Below are positions 15,872-23,248 of a stretch of DNA of 50,253 nt, one piece after another. Both the position numbers and the translations under genes were made by a program. Numbering within the stretch: position 1 is the first letter of the stretch; each line of letters starts with the position of its first letter. Under the pieces are notes generated by a model that was not told the origin of the DNA, searched no databases, and saw only the letters and a program-made list of their open reading frames with translations. The stretch is from Nitriliruptoraceae bacterium (GTDB taxonomy: Bacteria > Actinomycetota > Nitriliruptoria > Nitriliruptorales > Nitriliruptoraceae): assembly GCA_007130695.1 (NCBI GenBank), contig SLRZ01000147.1:1-50253 (forward strand). Direction: 5' to 3'.

Positions 15872-16144
15872 GTGCCGAAGGTCCGCATCCCCACCCCACT
15901 GCGCAAGCTCACCGACGGGCAGGGCGAGGTCGTCACCGACGCTGGTGACCTGCGCAGCGTCATCGACCGACTCGAGCAGCAGCATCCCGGTATCGGCGAC
16001 CGCCTGCTGGACGAGAACGGCGAGCTGCGCCGGTTCGTCAACGTCTTCGTCCGCGACGAGGACGTGCGCTTCCTCGACGGCCTCGACACCGAGGTCGGCG
16101 AGAGCGACACCGTCTCGATCGTCCCCGCGGTCGCCGGGGGCTGA
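15872..16144 (+). CDS. MoaD/ThiS-family ubiquitin-like sulfur carrier
   Basis: 90 residues with a beta-grasp pattern and the required C-terminal Gly-Gly (SIVPAVAGG), the residue pair that is adenylated and converted to a thiocarboxylate. The insert LLDENGELRRFVNVFVRDEDVRF is typical of the MoaD/CysO/SAMP branch. GTG at 15872 with AGGAG upstream; 47 bases after thrC and on the same strand, so probably in the same SAM-regulated transcript. No MoeB/ThiF activator, MoaE or JAMM protease is in the window. CysO of the CysM cysteine pathway is the nearest named relative, but the thrC linkage argues for a different sulfur acceptor. Confidence 0.88.
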   Translation: MPKVRIPTPLRKLTDGQGEVVTDAGDLRSVIDRLEQQHPGIGDRLLDENGELRRFVNVFVRDEDVRFLDGLDTEVGESDTVSIVPAVAGG

Positions 16145-16156
16145 AAGCGCCGTGGT

Positions 16157-16885
16157 TCAGTCCGCGAGGTGCTTGCGCACGGGGCCGTCGATCCAACGCC
16201 CGAGCAGGGCACGACCCTGGGGCACGGTGAAGCGCACGCGACGCTCCGCCTCGGCGACGAGGTCCTCGGGGGACACGCCGGCGGCGTCGAGCTGGGCCCG
16301 CAGGTCGGGGTGCTCCACCCACCCGGTCAGTTGCTCGAGGGTCACCTCGGGGTGGAACTGCACCGCCAGCGCGCTGCCCGAACGCCAGGCGGCGTGGGAG
16401 TCCGAGCCCTCCAGTAGCACCTGCGCGTCGTCGGGCAGGGCGGTGACCTGGTCTCCGTGGAAGAACAGCGTCACCGTTCCGTCGGGCCAGCCGGCCGCCA
16501 CCTCGTCCTGTGCGGCCGCCTCGGTGCGGCGCAGCGCGAGGTAGCCGATCTCGGGGGTCTCGCGGTGTTCGACCCGGCCGCCCAGCGCGGTGGCGAGCAG
16601 TTGCGCCCCCAGGCACACGCCGAGGACCGGCACGCCGGCCTCCACGACCCGGCCCAACCAGGCGACCTCGTCCGCCGTCCACGGGTGGTCGTCGGCCTCG
16701 GGCACGCTCTGCGGCCCGCCCATGACCAGCACCCCCCCGAGGTCCTCGACCCCGGGCAACGGGTCGCCGTCGGCCACGTCGAGGGCACGCCACGGCACCA
16801 GATGTGCCCGTCCGTCGAGGACCTCGGTGAAGGCGGACGGCCCCGTGTCGGGGTGGTGGTTCAGTACGAGCAGTTCGGCGGCCAC
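16157..16885 (-). CDS. Type 1 glutamine amidotransferase
   Basis: 242-residue class I GATase. The nucleophile is Cys91 in GVCLGAQ, and the other triad members are His178 and Glu180 in QFHPEV; the oxyanion glycines are in VMGGPQS. GTG start at 16885 with AGGAGG five bases upstream. It releases ammonia from glutamine in the family, but there is no fused or adjacent synthetase, so the acceptor is unknown (GuaA-like stand-alone members act as gamma-glutamyl hydrolases). It converges on the MoaD-like gene with a 12-base gap and lies downstream of the cation exchanger on the same strand. Confidence 0.85.
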   Translation of the reverse strand: MAAELLVLNHHPDTGPSAFTEVLDGRAHLVPWRALDVADGDPLPGVEDLGGVLVMGGPQSVPEADDHPWTADEVAWLGRVVEAGVPVLGVCLGAQLLATALGGRVEHRETPEIGYLALRRTEAAAQDEVAAGWPDGTVTLFFHGDQVTALPDDAQVLLEGSDSHAAWRSGSALAVQFHPEVTLEQLTGWVEHPDLRAQLDAAGVSPEDLVAEAERRVRFTVPQGRALLGRWIDGPVRKHLAD

Positions 16886-16970
16886 GGCATCCTCCTGCGG
16901 CGGTAAGACGGCGCGTGCGCCACCCCGGCGGGGACGGAGCCTACCGTCGTAGCCGCGGCCGGATCGAGCC

Positions 16971-17921
16971 TCACGCCAGCAGCGGCATCACGGCGAGGTA
17001 GCCGAGAAGCAGGACCGCTCCCTCCCAGCGTACGACGCGGCGTCCCGTCGCCATGAGGAACGTCGCGAGCGCCGCCACGGCCACCATCAGGATCGTGGCC
17101 AGGCCGGTCAGGGTGGGGTCCGCGGCCGTGCCCGGGCCGATCAGCGCCACGGCGCCGCCCACCGCGCCGCTGTTGAACAGGTTGCTGCCCAGCAGGTTGC
17201 CCACGATCAGGTCGGTCTCGCCCTTCCTCGCCGCCTGGACCGCGGTCGCCAGCTCCGGGAGCGACGTGCCGATGGCCACGATGGTCAGGCCGACGAAGCC
17301 CTCGGCCAGCCCCACCTCCCGGGCGATCGTGGTGGCGGCCTCGACCAGCAGCCAGGCGCCGGCCAGGGTCCCGGTCAGGCCCAGCGCGACCCGGACGGTC
17401 TCGCGCCGTGAAGAGGGTGGCCCCTCGGTCACGAACTCGTCCACCTCGGCGGTGAGCGTTGGGTCGCCCCCGCGGGCCGAGCGCAGGATCAGCCACAGCG
17501 CGACGCCCAGCGCGACGAGCAGCGCCACCCCCTCGGGACGACCGAAGGTGCCCTGCAGGAGCAGGGCGAACAGGACGACCGCGCCCAGCGAGATCGGTGC
17601 CTCGCGACGCAGGACGGTGCCACGCACGGCGATCGGGGTGAACAGGGCCGCGGCCCCCAGGACCAGACTGAGGTTCGCGATGTTCGAGCCGACGATGTTG
17701 CCGACGCCGATGTCGAGCGAGCCCTGCCCCGCGGCGATGCCGGAGACCAGCAGCTCCGGGGCGCTGGTCCCGAAGCCGATGACCACGGCGCCGATCACGA
17801 CCGGGGACAGGCGCAGCAGCGCCGCCGTGCGGGCGGCGCCGATGACGAACTGGTCCGAGGCGTAGGCCAGCAGGACGAGTCCCACGGCCCCGCCGACGAC
17901 GGCGACGAGCATGCGGCGCAC
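16971..17921 (-). CDS. Calcium/sodium antiporter family protein (CaCA, YrbG-like)
   Basis: 316 residues with about ten membrane helices in two inverted halves. Each half carries the alpha-repeat signature: GFGTSAPELLVS with GNIVGSNIANLSLVLG, and AIGTSLPELATAV with VGNLLGSNLFNSG. These Glu and Asn residues bind the cation. A central charged loop (SARGGDPTLTAEVDEFVTEG) separates the halves. Starts GTG 17921 or ATG 17912; neither has a strong ribosome site. It exchanges Ca2+ (or K+) for Na+ across the cytoplasmic membrane by family knowledge. Divergent from the FKBP lipoprotein gene 68 bases away. Confidence 0.9.
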   Translation of the reverse strand: MRRMLVAVVGGAVGLVLLAYASDQFVIGAARTAALLRLSPVVIGAVVIGFGTSAPELLVSGIAAGQGSLDIGVGNIVGSNIANLSLVLGAAALFTPIAVRGTVLRREAPISLGAVVLFALLLQGTFGRPEGVALLVALGVALWLILRSARGGDPTLTAEVDEFVTEGPPSSRRETVRVALGLTGTLAGAWLLVEAATTIAREVGLAEGFVGLTIVAIGTSLPELATAVQAARKGETDLIVGNLLGSNLFNSGAVGGAVALIGPGTAADPTLTGLATILMVAVAALATFLMATGRRVVRWEGAVLLLGYLAVMPLLA

Positions 17922-17989
17922 GCTACTCGCTCGCCGGGTGGGCCCTTCGCCGTAGCCTCGGTGCCGTCCCGACCTCCAGGAGCCGGTCC

Positions 17990-18484
17990 GTGCCAGCTGT
18001 CCGCCCCCGGTGCGGCCCCGGCCTCGTCCTCGCCCTCGCGGTGCTGCTCGTGGCCGGCTGCACCGACGGGGAGGGTGGAGGCACGGAGTCCGAGTCGCCC
18101 TCGGCGGACACCCTCGACACCGGCTCCCGCCCAGAGATCGACCTTCCGGAGGGCCCGCCGCCCGAGGGGCTGACGGTGGACGACCTCGTCGAGGGAGATG
18201 GTCCGCAGGTGGAGGACGACGTGCGGCTGACCCTGCACTACGTGGCCCTGACCTGGAGCGGGGACGAGGTCACCTCGACGTGGGACCGCGGCCAGCCCCT
18301 CATCTACCGCTACGGGGACGGGCGCTGGGTCGAGGGCTGGAACGCGGGCCTGGAGGGCATGCACGAGGGCGGCCGGCGACGGATCGTGGTGCCGGCCGAG
18401 TTCGGGTACGGGCAGCGTTCGGTGCCCGGCGTCCCCGCCGGCGAGACCCTGGTCTTCGTGGTCGACCTCCTCGAGGTCGGCTGA
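17990..18484 (+). CDS. FKBP-type peptidyl-prolyl isomerase lipoprotein
   Basis: 164 residues. A signal peptide ends in the lipobox LVAG-C24, so it is an outer-face membrane lipoprotein. After a flexible acidic linker comes one FKBP domain (GLTVDDLVEGDGP, then VRLTLHYVAL, WVEGWNAGLEGMHEGGRRR and LVFVVDLLEVG). It should assist folding of exported proteins. The GTG at 17990 has AGGAG at 17978-17982. Its TGA stop shares a base with the ATG of the next gene, so they are co-translated. Confidence 0.9.
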   Translation: MPAVRPRCGPGLVLALAVLLVAGCTDGEGGGTESESPSADTLDTGSRPEIDLPEGPPPEGLTVDDLVEGDGPQVEDDVRLTLHYVALTWSGDEVTSTWDRGQPLIYRYGDGRWVEGWNAGLEGMHEGGRRRIVVPAEFGYGQRSVPGVPAGETLVFVVDLLEVG

Positions 18485-19548
18485 TGCGCACACTCGGGGA
18501 CCTGCTCCGCCTCGGTGACGTCGACGCCCTCGTCCGCGAGGTCGACGACCGGTGTGCGCGTGAGGATCACGCGGGCGTGAAGGAGGTGCTCGAAGGGTGC
18601 CGCGAGGCCACCCTCGAGACCGGGCGGCAACTGTGGGGGCCGGCGCAGTACGCGGCGTACCGGCTGGCGCTGGAGGCGCCCGCCCCGCTGGCCGCGGAGG
18701 TGGTGGAACCCGGTGCGGCCCGCTTCGCCCTCGGACCGTTGACCGAGGTCGTCGCGCAGCGGCACACCTTCGGTGAGCTCGCCCCCTTCCTCGACGGGCC
18801 CGTGCGCGCACCCGTCGCCCAGGAGCGGATCCTGCGCGGCGAGGACCTGAGCACGGACCCCCGGGCCGACCTCGACGACGTCGGGCTCCCCGGCCGCCTG
18901 CAGCCCTGGGAACCCGACTATCCGGTGCCCTCCTACCGGCCGACCGAACGGCTCGAGCCCGGCCCGCCCCCTCCGGACGCACCGTTCCGGGAGGTCGAGG
19001 TGGATGCCGGACGTCCCCGGGCGTTGCCGGCGCTGGCGGCGGCGCTGAGTGACCTGGTCGCGCCCTGGCAGGAGCACTCCGAGGGCGCGGTCGAGGTGGC
19101 CACCGTCGCCGGTGGGCCGGCACAGGCCGTCGCGGCACTGGTGGGTGGCACGTGCCGCATGGCCCGACTCACCCTGCCGGAGGTGATGGCCCAGCTCGCC
19201 TGGGCGGGTGCCTCGGGAGGTGCCTACGGACGGCGCCGGGGTGGGGCCGCCGGACGCGCCGGGGCCTGGTGGGTGGCGCACGCCGCCGGCGGTCTCGGGT
19301 TCCCGGCCGAGCCCGACGAACTCGAGTACCACCTCGAGGAACTGGACTGGTTTCTGTTCGAGGACGGTGCCGAGGGTGCGACCGAGGGCGAGGATGCCGG
19401 GCGGGGTCCGGGGGACGGCGGGGACGGTGACGGCGCCGCGTACCGGGCCGGTGCGCGGACGGGCTGGGATCTGCGGGTGGTCGTGGCGGGCCCGGGCTGG
19501 GCCGCCGCCCTCGACGCACACGACCGTCGCGACCCCGGTGCCGGGTGA
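18484..19548 (+). CDS. Conserved-looking protein of unknown function
   Basis: 354 residues, not recognised. It opens with a helical segment (LGDLLRLGDVDALVREVDDR), continues with QLWGPAQYAAYRLALEAP, a proline-rich middle (about residues 140-170), a region with GGPAQAVAALVGG and a Gly/Arg-rich loop (GGAYGRRRGGAAGRAGAWW), and then an acidic linker before the C-terminal WDLRVVVAGPGWAAALD. No membrane helix or signal peptide. The ATG overlaps the lipoprotein stop by one base. The frame has normal high third-position GC, so it is a real gene. Confidence 0.75.
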   Translation: MRTLGDLLRLGDVDALVREVDDRCAREDHAGVKEVLEGCREATLETGRQLWGPAQYAAYRLALEAPAPLAAEVVEPGAARFALGPLTEVVAQRHTFGELAPFLDGPVRAPVAQERILRGEDLSTDPRADLDDVGLPGRLQPWEPDYPVPSYRPTERLEPGPPPPDAPFREVEVDAGRPRALPALAAALSDLVAPWQEHSEGAVEVATVAGGPAQAVAALVGGTCRMARLTLPEVMAQLAWAGASGGAYGRRRGGAAGRAGAWWVAHAAGGLGFPAEPDELEYHLEELDWFLFEDGAEGATEGEDAGRGPGDGGDGDGAAYRAGARTGWDLRVVVAGPGWAAALDAHDRRDPGAG

Positions 19549-19635
19549 GTCGTCCGCGAGGCCGGACCCGGATCCCGCGATGCCGGGGCGCTACGGTCGC
19601 CGGCCGGCCGAGACACCCGCACGGAGGCGACGCAG

Positions 19636-19953
19636 ATGGATCCCGAGACCGCCAACGAACGCCGCGACGAGGTGCTCCTGCTGGATGTCCGCGAGCAGGA
19701 CGAGTGGAGCGCGGGGCACATCGAGGGCTCGGTGCACATCCCGATGGGGCAGCTCGCGGCACGGCAGGACGAACTCCCGCAGGACCGCACCATCGTCGCG
19801 GTGTGTCGCACGGGCCGGCGCAGCGCCGCGGTCACCGAGGCGCTCAAACGGGCCGGCTACGACGCACAGAACCTTGTCGGGGGCGTGGCCGAATGGGACG
19901 GGGTCGGGCTCGACCTGGTCGATGACGGGGGTGGCCCGGGTACGGTCGTCTAG
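19636..19953 (+). CDS. Single-domain rhodanese (sulfurtransferase)
   Basis: 105 residues. The rhodanese signatures LLLDVREQDEWSAGHIEGSVHIP and the active-site loop CRTGRRS with persulfide-forming Cys57 are intact, followed by AGYDAQNLVGGVAEW. ATG at 19636 with GGAGG at 19623-19627. It lies 54 bases ahead of a CoA-disulfide-reductase-like gene; the two activities are often fused in one polypeptide, so here they are the split version and likely act together on persulfides. Confidence 0.9.
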   Translation: MDPETANERRDEVLLLDVREQDEWSAGHIEGSVHIPMGQLAARQDELPQDRTIVAVCRTGRRSAAVTEALKRAGYDAQNLVGGVAEWDGVGLDLVDDGGGPGTVV

Positions 19954-20007
19954 GAGACACGACCGGGCACGGCGCGGGTCGGACGCGGTCGGGAAGGGCA
20001 CCTGGAG

Positions 20008-21384
20008 ATGCGACAGCGGCTGGTGGTTGTCGGGGGTGACGCCGCCGGCATGAGCGCGGCGTCGCAGGCACGGCGTGGCCGTGGCCCCGACGAACTCGAG
20101 ATCGTGGCCTTCGAGCGGGGCGCGGCGACCTCGTACTCCGCCTGCGGGATCCCCTACTGGATCGGTGGCGTGGTCGAGGACCGCGAGTCGCTGATCGCCC
20201 GGCATCCCGAGGAGTTCCGCGAGCGTCAGGACATCGACGCGCGCATCCACCACGAGGTGGTGGCGATCGACACCACCTCCCGGACCGTGACGGTGCGCGA
20301 CCTCGTCGCCGGGCGGGAGCGCGATGAGTCCTACGACCAGCTGCTGATCGCCACCGGTGCGACGCCCCTGCGCCCGCCGATCCCGGGGATCGACGCCGAG
20401 GGCGTACTGGGAGTGCAGACCCTCGACGACGGTGAGCGGGTGCTGGCCGAACTGCAGGAGCGTCAGCCACGCACCGCGGTGGTCATCGGCGCCGGCTACA
20501 TCGGCCTCGAGATGGCCGAGGCGATGATCCAACGGGGGCTGGAGGTCCACGTCGTCACCCGCGACGCCTGCCCGATGGCCACCGTCGACGCCGACATCGG
20601 TGAACGCATCGCCGCCGCCATGCGGGGAATGGGGATCCACCTCCACCTCGGTGCCGAGGTGGAGTCGATCCGCACCGACGCGCAGGGTCGCGTGGAGGCG
20701 GTGGTCACCGCGGACGGCGACCTGGCCTGTGACCTCGCCGTGCTCGGGACCGGCGCCCGGCCGTTCAGCGACCTCGGCGCCGAGGCGGGCCTGCCGGTCG
20801 GGACCTCCGGTGGGCTGGTGGTCGACCGACGCATGCGGACCCCCGTCGAGGACGTGTGGGCCGCCGGGGACTGTGTGGAGACCTTCCACCGGGTCTCGCA
20901 ACGTCCGGTCGCGATCGCCCTGGGGACCATCGCGAACAAGCAGGGCCGGGTGGCCGGCATCAACCTCGGTGGCGGTTACGCGACGTTCCCGGGCGTGCTG
21001 GGCACGGCCGTGACCAAGGTCTGCGGCCTGGAGATCGCCCGCACGGGCCTCGGGGAGTCCGAGGCGCACGAGGCCGGGTTCGACCCGGTCACGACGGTCG
21101 TCGAATCGTCCACCCGTGCCGGCTACTACCCGGGCGCCGGGCGTATCACGATGAAGGTGATCGCCGAGCGCGACACCGCGAGGCTGCTGGGGGCGCAGGT
21201 CGTCGGGGACGAGGGCGCGGCCAAGCGCATCGACGTCTTCGCGGTCGCGTTGTGGAACGGGATGGCGGTCGACGACCTGCTCAACGTGGACCTGTCCTAC
21301 GCGCCACCGTTCTCGCCGGTGTGGGACCCCGTCCTGATCGCGGCCCGCAAGGCCACCCAGGCGGTCGAGGCGGCCCGCGGCTGA
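20008..21384 (+). CDS. CoA-disulfide reductase / NAD(P)H-persulfide oxidoreductase-like flavoprotein
   Basis: 458 residues of the pyridine nucleotide-disulfide oxidoreductase superfamily with a single active cysteine, Cys46 in SYSACGIPY, the mark of the CoADR/NADH oxidase/peroxidase group. The N-terminal FAD site is VVVGGDAAGMSAA, the NAD(P) site VVIGAGYIGLEMAEAM, and WAAGDC closes the FAD domain. A C-terminal dimerisation domain follows (KVIAERDTARLLGAQVVG). ATG at 20008. The upstream rhodanese suggests reduction of CoA persulfide or other polysulfides. It converges on the rimK-like gene with a 4-base gap. Confidence 0.88.
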   Translation: MRQRLVVVGGDAAGMSAASQARRGRGPDELEIVAFERGAATSYSACGIPYWIGGVVEDRESLIARHPEEFRERQDIDARIHHEVVAIDTTSRTVTVRDLVAGRERDESYDQLLIATGATPLRPPIPGIDAEGVLGVQTLDDGERVLAELQERQPRTAVVIGAGYIGLEMAEAMIQRGLEVHVVTRDACPMATVDADIGERIAAAMRGMGIHLHLGAEVESIRTDAQGRVEAVVTADGDLACDLAVLGTGARPFSDLGAEAGLPVGTSGGLVVDRRMRTPVEDVWAAGDCVETFHRVSQRPVAIALGTIANKQGRVAGINLGGGYATFPGVLGTAVTKVCGLEIARTGLGESEAHEAGFDPVTTVVESSTRAGYYPGAGRITMKVIAERDTARLLGAQVVGDEGAAKRIDVFAVALWNGMAVDDLLNVDLSYAPPFSPVWDPVLIAARKATQAVEAARG

Positions 21385-21388
21385 ACGC

Positions 21389-22297
21389 TCAGGCCGACTG
21401 CCGTTTGCCGCGGGCCCGCCCGGTGCCCCGGTTCTTGTCGATGAAGTCGATGACCTTGCCGGCCACGTCGACGCCCGTGGCCTCCTCGATCCCCTCGAGC
21501 CCGGGTGAGGAGTTGACCTCCACCACCACGGGCCCGTGGTTCGAGCGCATCAGGTCGACGCCGGCGACGTTCAAGCCCAGGATCTTGGCGGCACGCTTGG
21601 CGGTGGCCCGCTCCTCGGGCGTGAGCTTCACCCGTCGGGTCGACCCGCCCCGGTGGACGTTGGAACGGAACTCGCCCGGTGCGGCGGAGCGCTCCATCGC
21701 GGCCACGACCCGGTTGCCGACGACGAAGGCGCGGATGTCGCTGCCCCCGGCCTCCTTGATGAACTCCTGCACCAGGATGTTGGCGTCGAGCTGACGGAAC
21801 GCGCCGACCACGGACTCGGCCGCCTTCTTGGTCTCCGCCAGCACGACGCCCATGCCCTGGGTCCCCTCGAGGAGCTTGACCACCAGCGGCGCACCGCCCA
21901 CCAGGGAGATCAGGCCGTCGATGTCCTTGGTCGAGTGGGCGAACGAGGTGACGGGCAACCCCACCCCCTCGGCGGCGAGCAGCTGCAGGGAGCGCAGCTT
22001 GTCCCGTGAGCGGGAGATGCCCTGCGACTCGTTGGTCGGGTAGACGCCCATCATCTCGAACTGCCGGACGACGGCGGTGCCGTAGAACGTGTGCGTCGCG
22101 CCGATGCGGGGGATGATCGCGTCGGCGGGGCCCAGCTTGTCGCCGCCGTAGTGGATCGCCGGCCGGTGGGAGGTGATGTCGATCACGCAGCGCAGGTAGT
22201 CGACGACGCGTACGTCGTGGCCTTTCTGCTCGGCGGCCTCGCGCAGGCGGCGGGTCGAGTACAGCTGGGAGTTGCGGGAGAGGATCACGAGGTTCAT
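21389..22297 (-). CDS. RimK-family ATP-grasp ligase
   Basis: 302 residues. The N-terminal preATP-grasp domain reads [18 protein letters not shown], close to E. coli RimK, followed by [20 protein letters not shown] and the ATP-grasp signatures [42 protein letters not shown] and [15 protein letters not shown]. RimK adds glutamates to ribosomal protein S6; actinobacterial homologues may ligate glutamate or other amino acids to small molecules, so the substrate is left open. ATG at 22297. No adjacent retropepsin-like (ATP-dependent zinc protease) gene, which often accompanies rimK. Confidence 0.85.
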   Translation of the reverse strand: MNLVILSRNSQLYSTRRLREAAEQKGHDVRVVDYLRCVIDITSHRPAIHYGGDKLGPADAIIPRIGATHTFYGTAVVRQFEMMGVYPTNESQGISRSRDKLRSLQLLAAEGVGLPVTSFAHSTKDIDGLISLVGGAPLVVKLLEGTQGMGVVLAETKKAAESVVGAFRQLDANILVQEFIKEAGGSDIRAFVVGNRVVAAMERSAAPGEFRSNVHRGGSTRRVKLTPEERATAKRAAKILGLNVAGVDLMRSNHGPVVVEVNSSPGLEGIEEATGVDVAGKVIDFIDKNRGTGRARGKRQSA

Positions 22298-22434
22298 GTG
22301 CGAATTCCGTGGGGCGTGACGTGCCGGGGAGGGGCGCCCACGCTATCCAGCGTCCGCGGGGGTGGCGGTGGCCGGCCGGTGGGGCCCGCCGGGGTACCGT
22401 CCCGGCGCAGCGGCGAGGAGCGAAAGGGCCGGCG

Positions 22435-22593
22435 GTGACCAACCTCGTGACACTGGTGGCGATCTTCACGCTCGTCGTGCTCGCGGCGCCGCTGTGGCCG
22501 TGGAGCCGGGGCTGGAGCTGGGCCCCGGCCGGGATGCTCGCGCTGGGCCTGGCGACGATGGCGCTGTTCTGGTGGAGCGTCGTGCCCGAGTGA
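22435..22593 (+). CDS. DUF3309-like membrane micro-protein
   Basis: 52 residues. GTG start with AAAGGG six bases upstream. Two hydrophobic stretches flank the motif PLWPWSRGWSWAPAG, which matches the small DUF3309 family pattern (LPxWPYSxGWGYxPSG). Such proteins are single- or double-spanning and of unknown role, often abundant under stress. It sits between the divergent rimK-like gene and a convergent DNA-repair gene. The short length limits certainty. Confidence 0.6.
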   Translation: MTNLVTLVAIFTLVVLAAPLWPWSRGWSWAPAGMLALGLATMALFWWSVVPE

Positions 22594-22611
22594 GCCCACC
22601 GCTCGCGGGGC

Positions 22612-23178
22612 TCACCCCTTCGCGGCGGCCTTGCGGGCACGCTTGAACTCCCGGACCTGCTCCAACGATGCCGGGCTGGTCACATCGGCGATGGAGCGGT
22701 GGCCGGGCTCGCCGTACTCACCGGCGGCCTCGCGCCAGCCCTCGGGCCGGACCCCGCACTGCTTGCCCAGCAGCGCGAGGAAGATCCTCGCCTTCTGCCG
22801 TCCGAAGCCGGGCAACGCCTCGAGGCGGCGCCGCAGCGCACGGCCCTCGGCGACGTCCTCCCACACCGCCTCCGCGCGACCGTCGTGATGTTCGACGAGG
22901 TGGGCCGCCAGCGCCTGCACCCGTCGGGACATCGAGCCGGGGTAGCGGTGCAACGCCGGTTTCTGCCTGAACAGCGCCTCGAGCTCCTCCGGGTCCTGGG
23001 CCGCGACCGTAGCCGGGGTCAGCTCGCCGTCGAGGCGCTGCGCCAGGCGGCGGGGCCCCACGAAGGCCAGCTCCATGGCGATCTGCTGGTCGAGCAGCAT
23101 GCCGACCAGCAGCGCGAACCCGTTGTCGGAGAGCAACGCGTCGGCCTCGTCGTCCCCGGTCAACGTCAGCGTGGTCAC
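22612..23178 (-). CDS. HhH-GPD-type base-excision DNA repair protein
   Basis: 188 residues. The helix-hairpin-helix GPD fold is indicated by ALLVGMLLDQQIAMELAFVG and LEALPGFGRQKARIFLALLG, the hairpin that grips DNA. It lacks the C-terminal Fe-S cluster cysteines of MutY/Nth. The family is an actinobacterial group annotated as HhH-GPD base-excision repair; target lesion unknown. GTG 23178 is chosen because GGAG lies upstream (23187-23190); the frame is open much further but that part is antisense to the adjacent gene region. An Arg/Lys/Ala-rich tail ends the protein. Confidence 0.82.
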   Translation of the reverse strand: MTTLTLTGDDEADALLSDNGFALLVGMLLDQQIAMELAFVGPRRLAQRLDGELTPATVAAQDPEELEALFRQKPALHRYPGSMSRRVQALAAHLVEHHDGRAEAVWEDVAEGRALRRRLEALPGFGRQKARIFLALLGKQCGVRPEGWREAAGEYGEPGHRSIADVTSPASLEQVREFKRARKAAAKG

Positions 23179-23248
23179 GGTCGTCGCTCCTGTCGGTCCG
23201 GCCCGGAGATTGCGGACAGCGATTTTACTGATGCCCGTGTTCGGCCCA

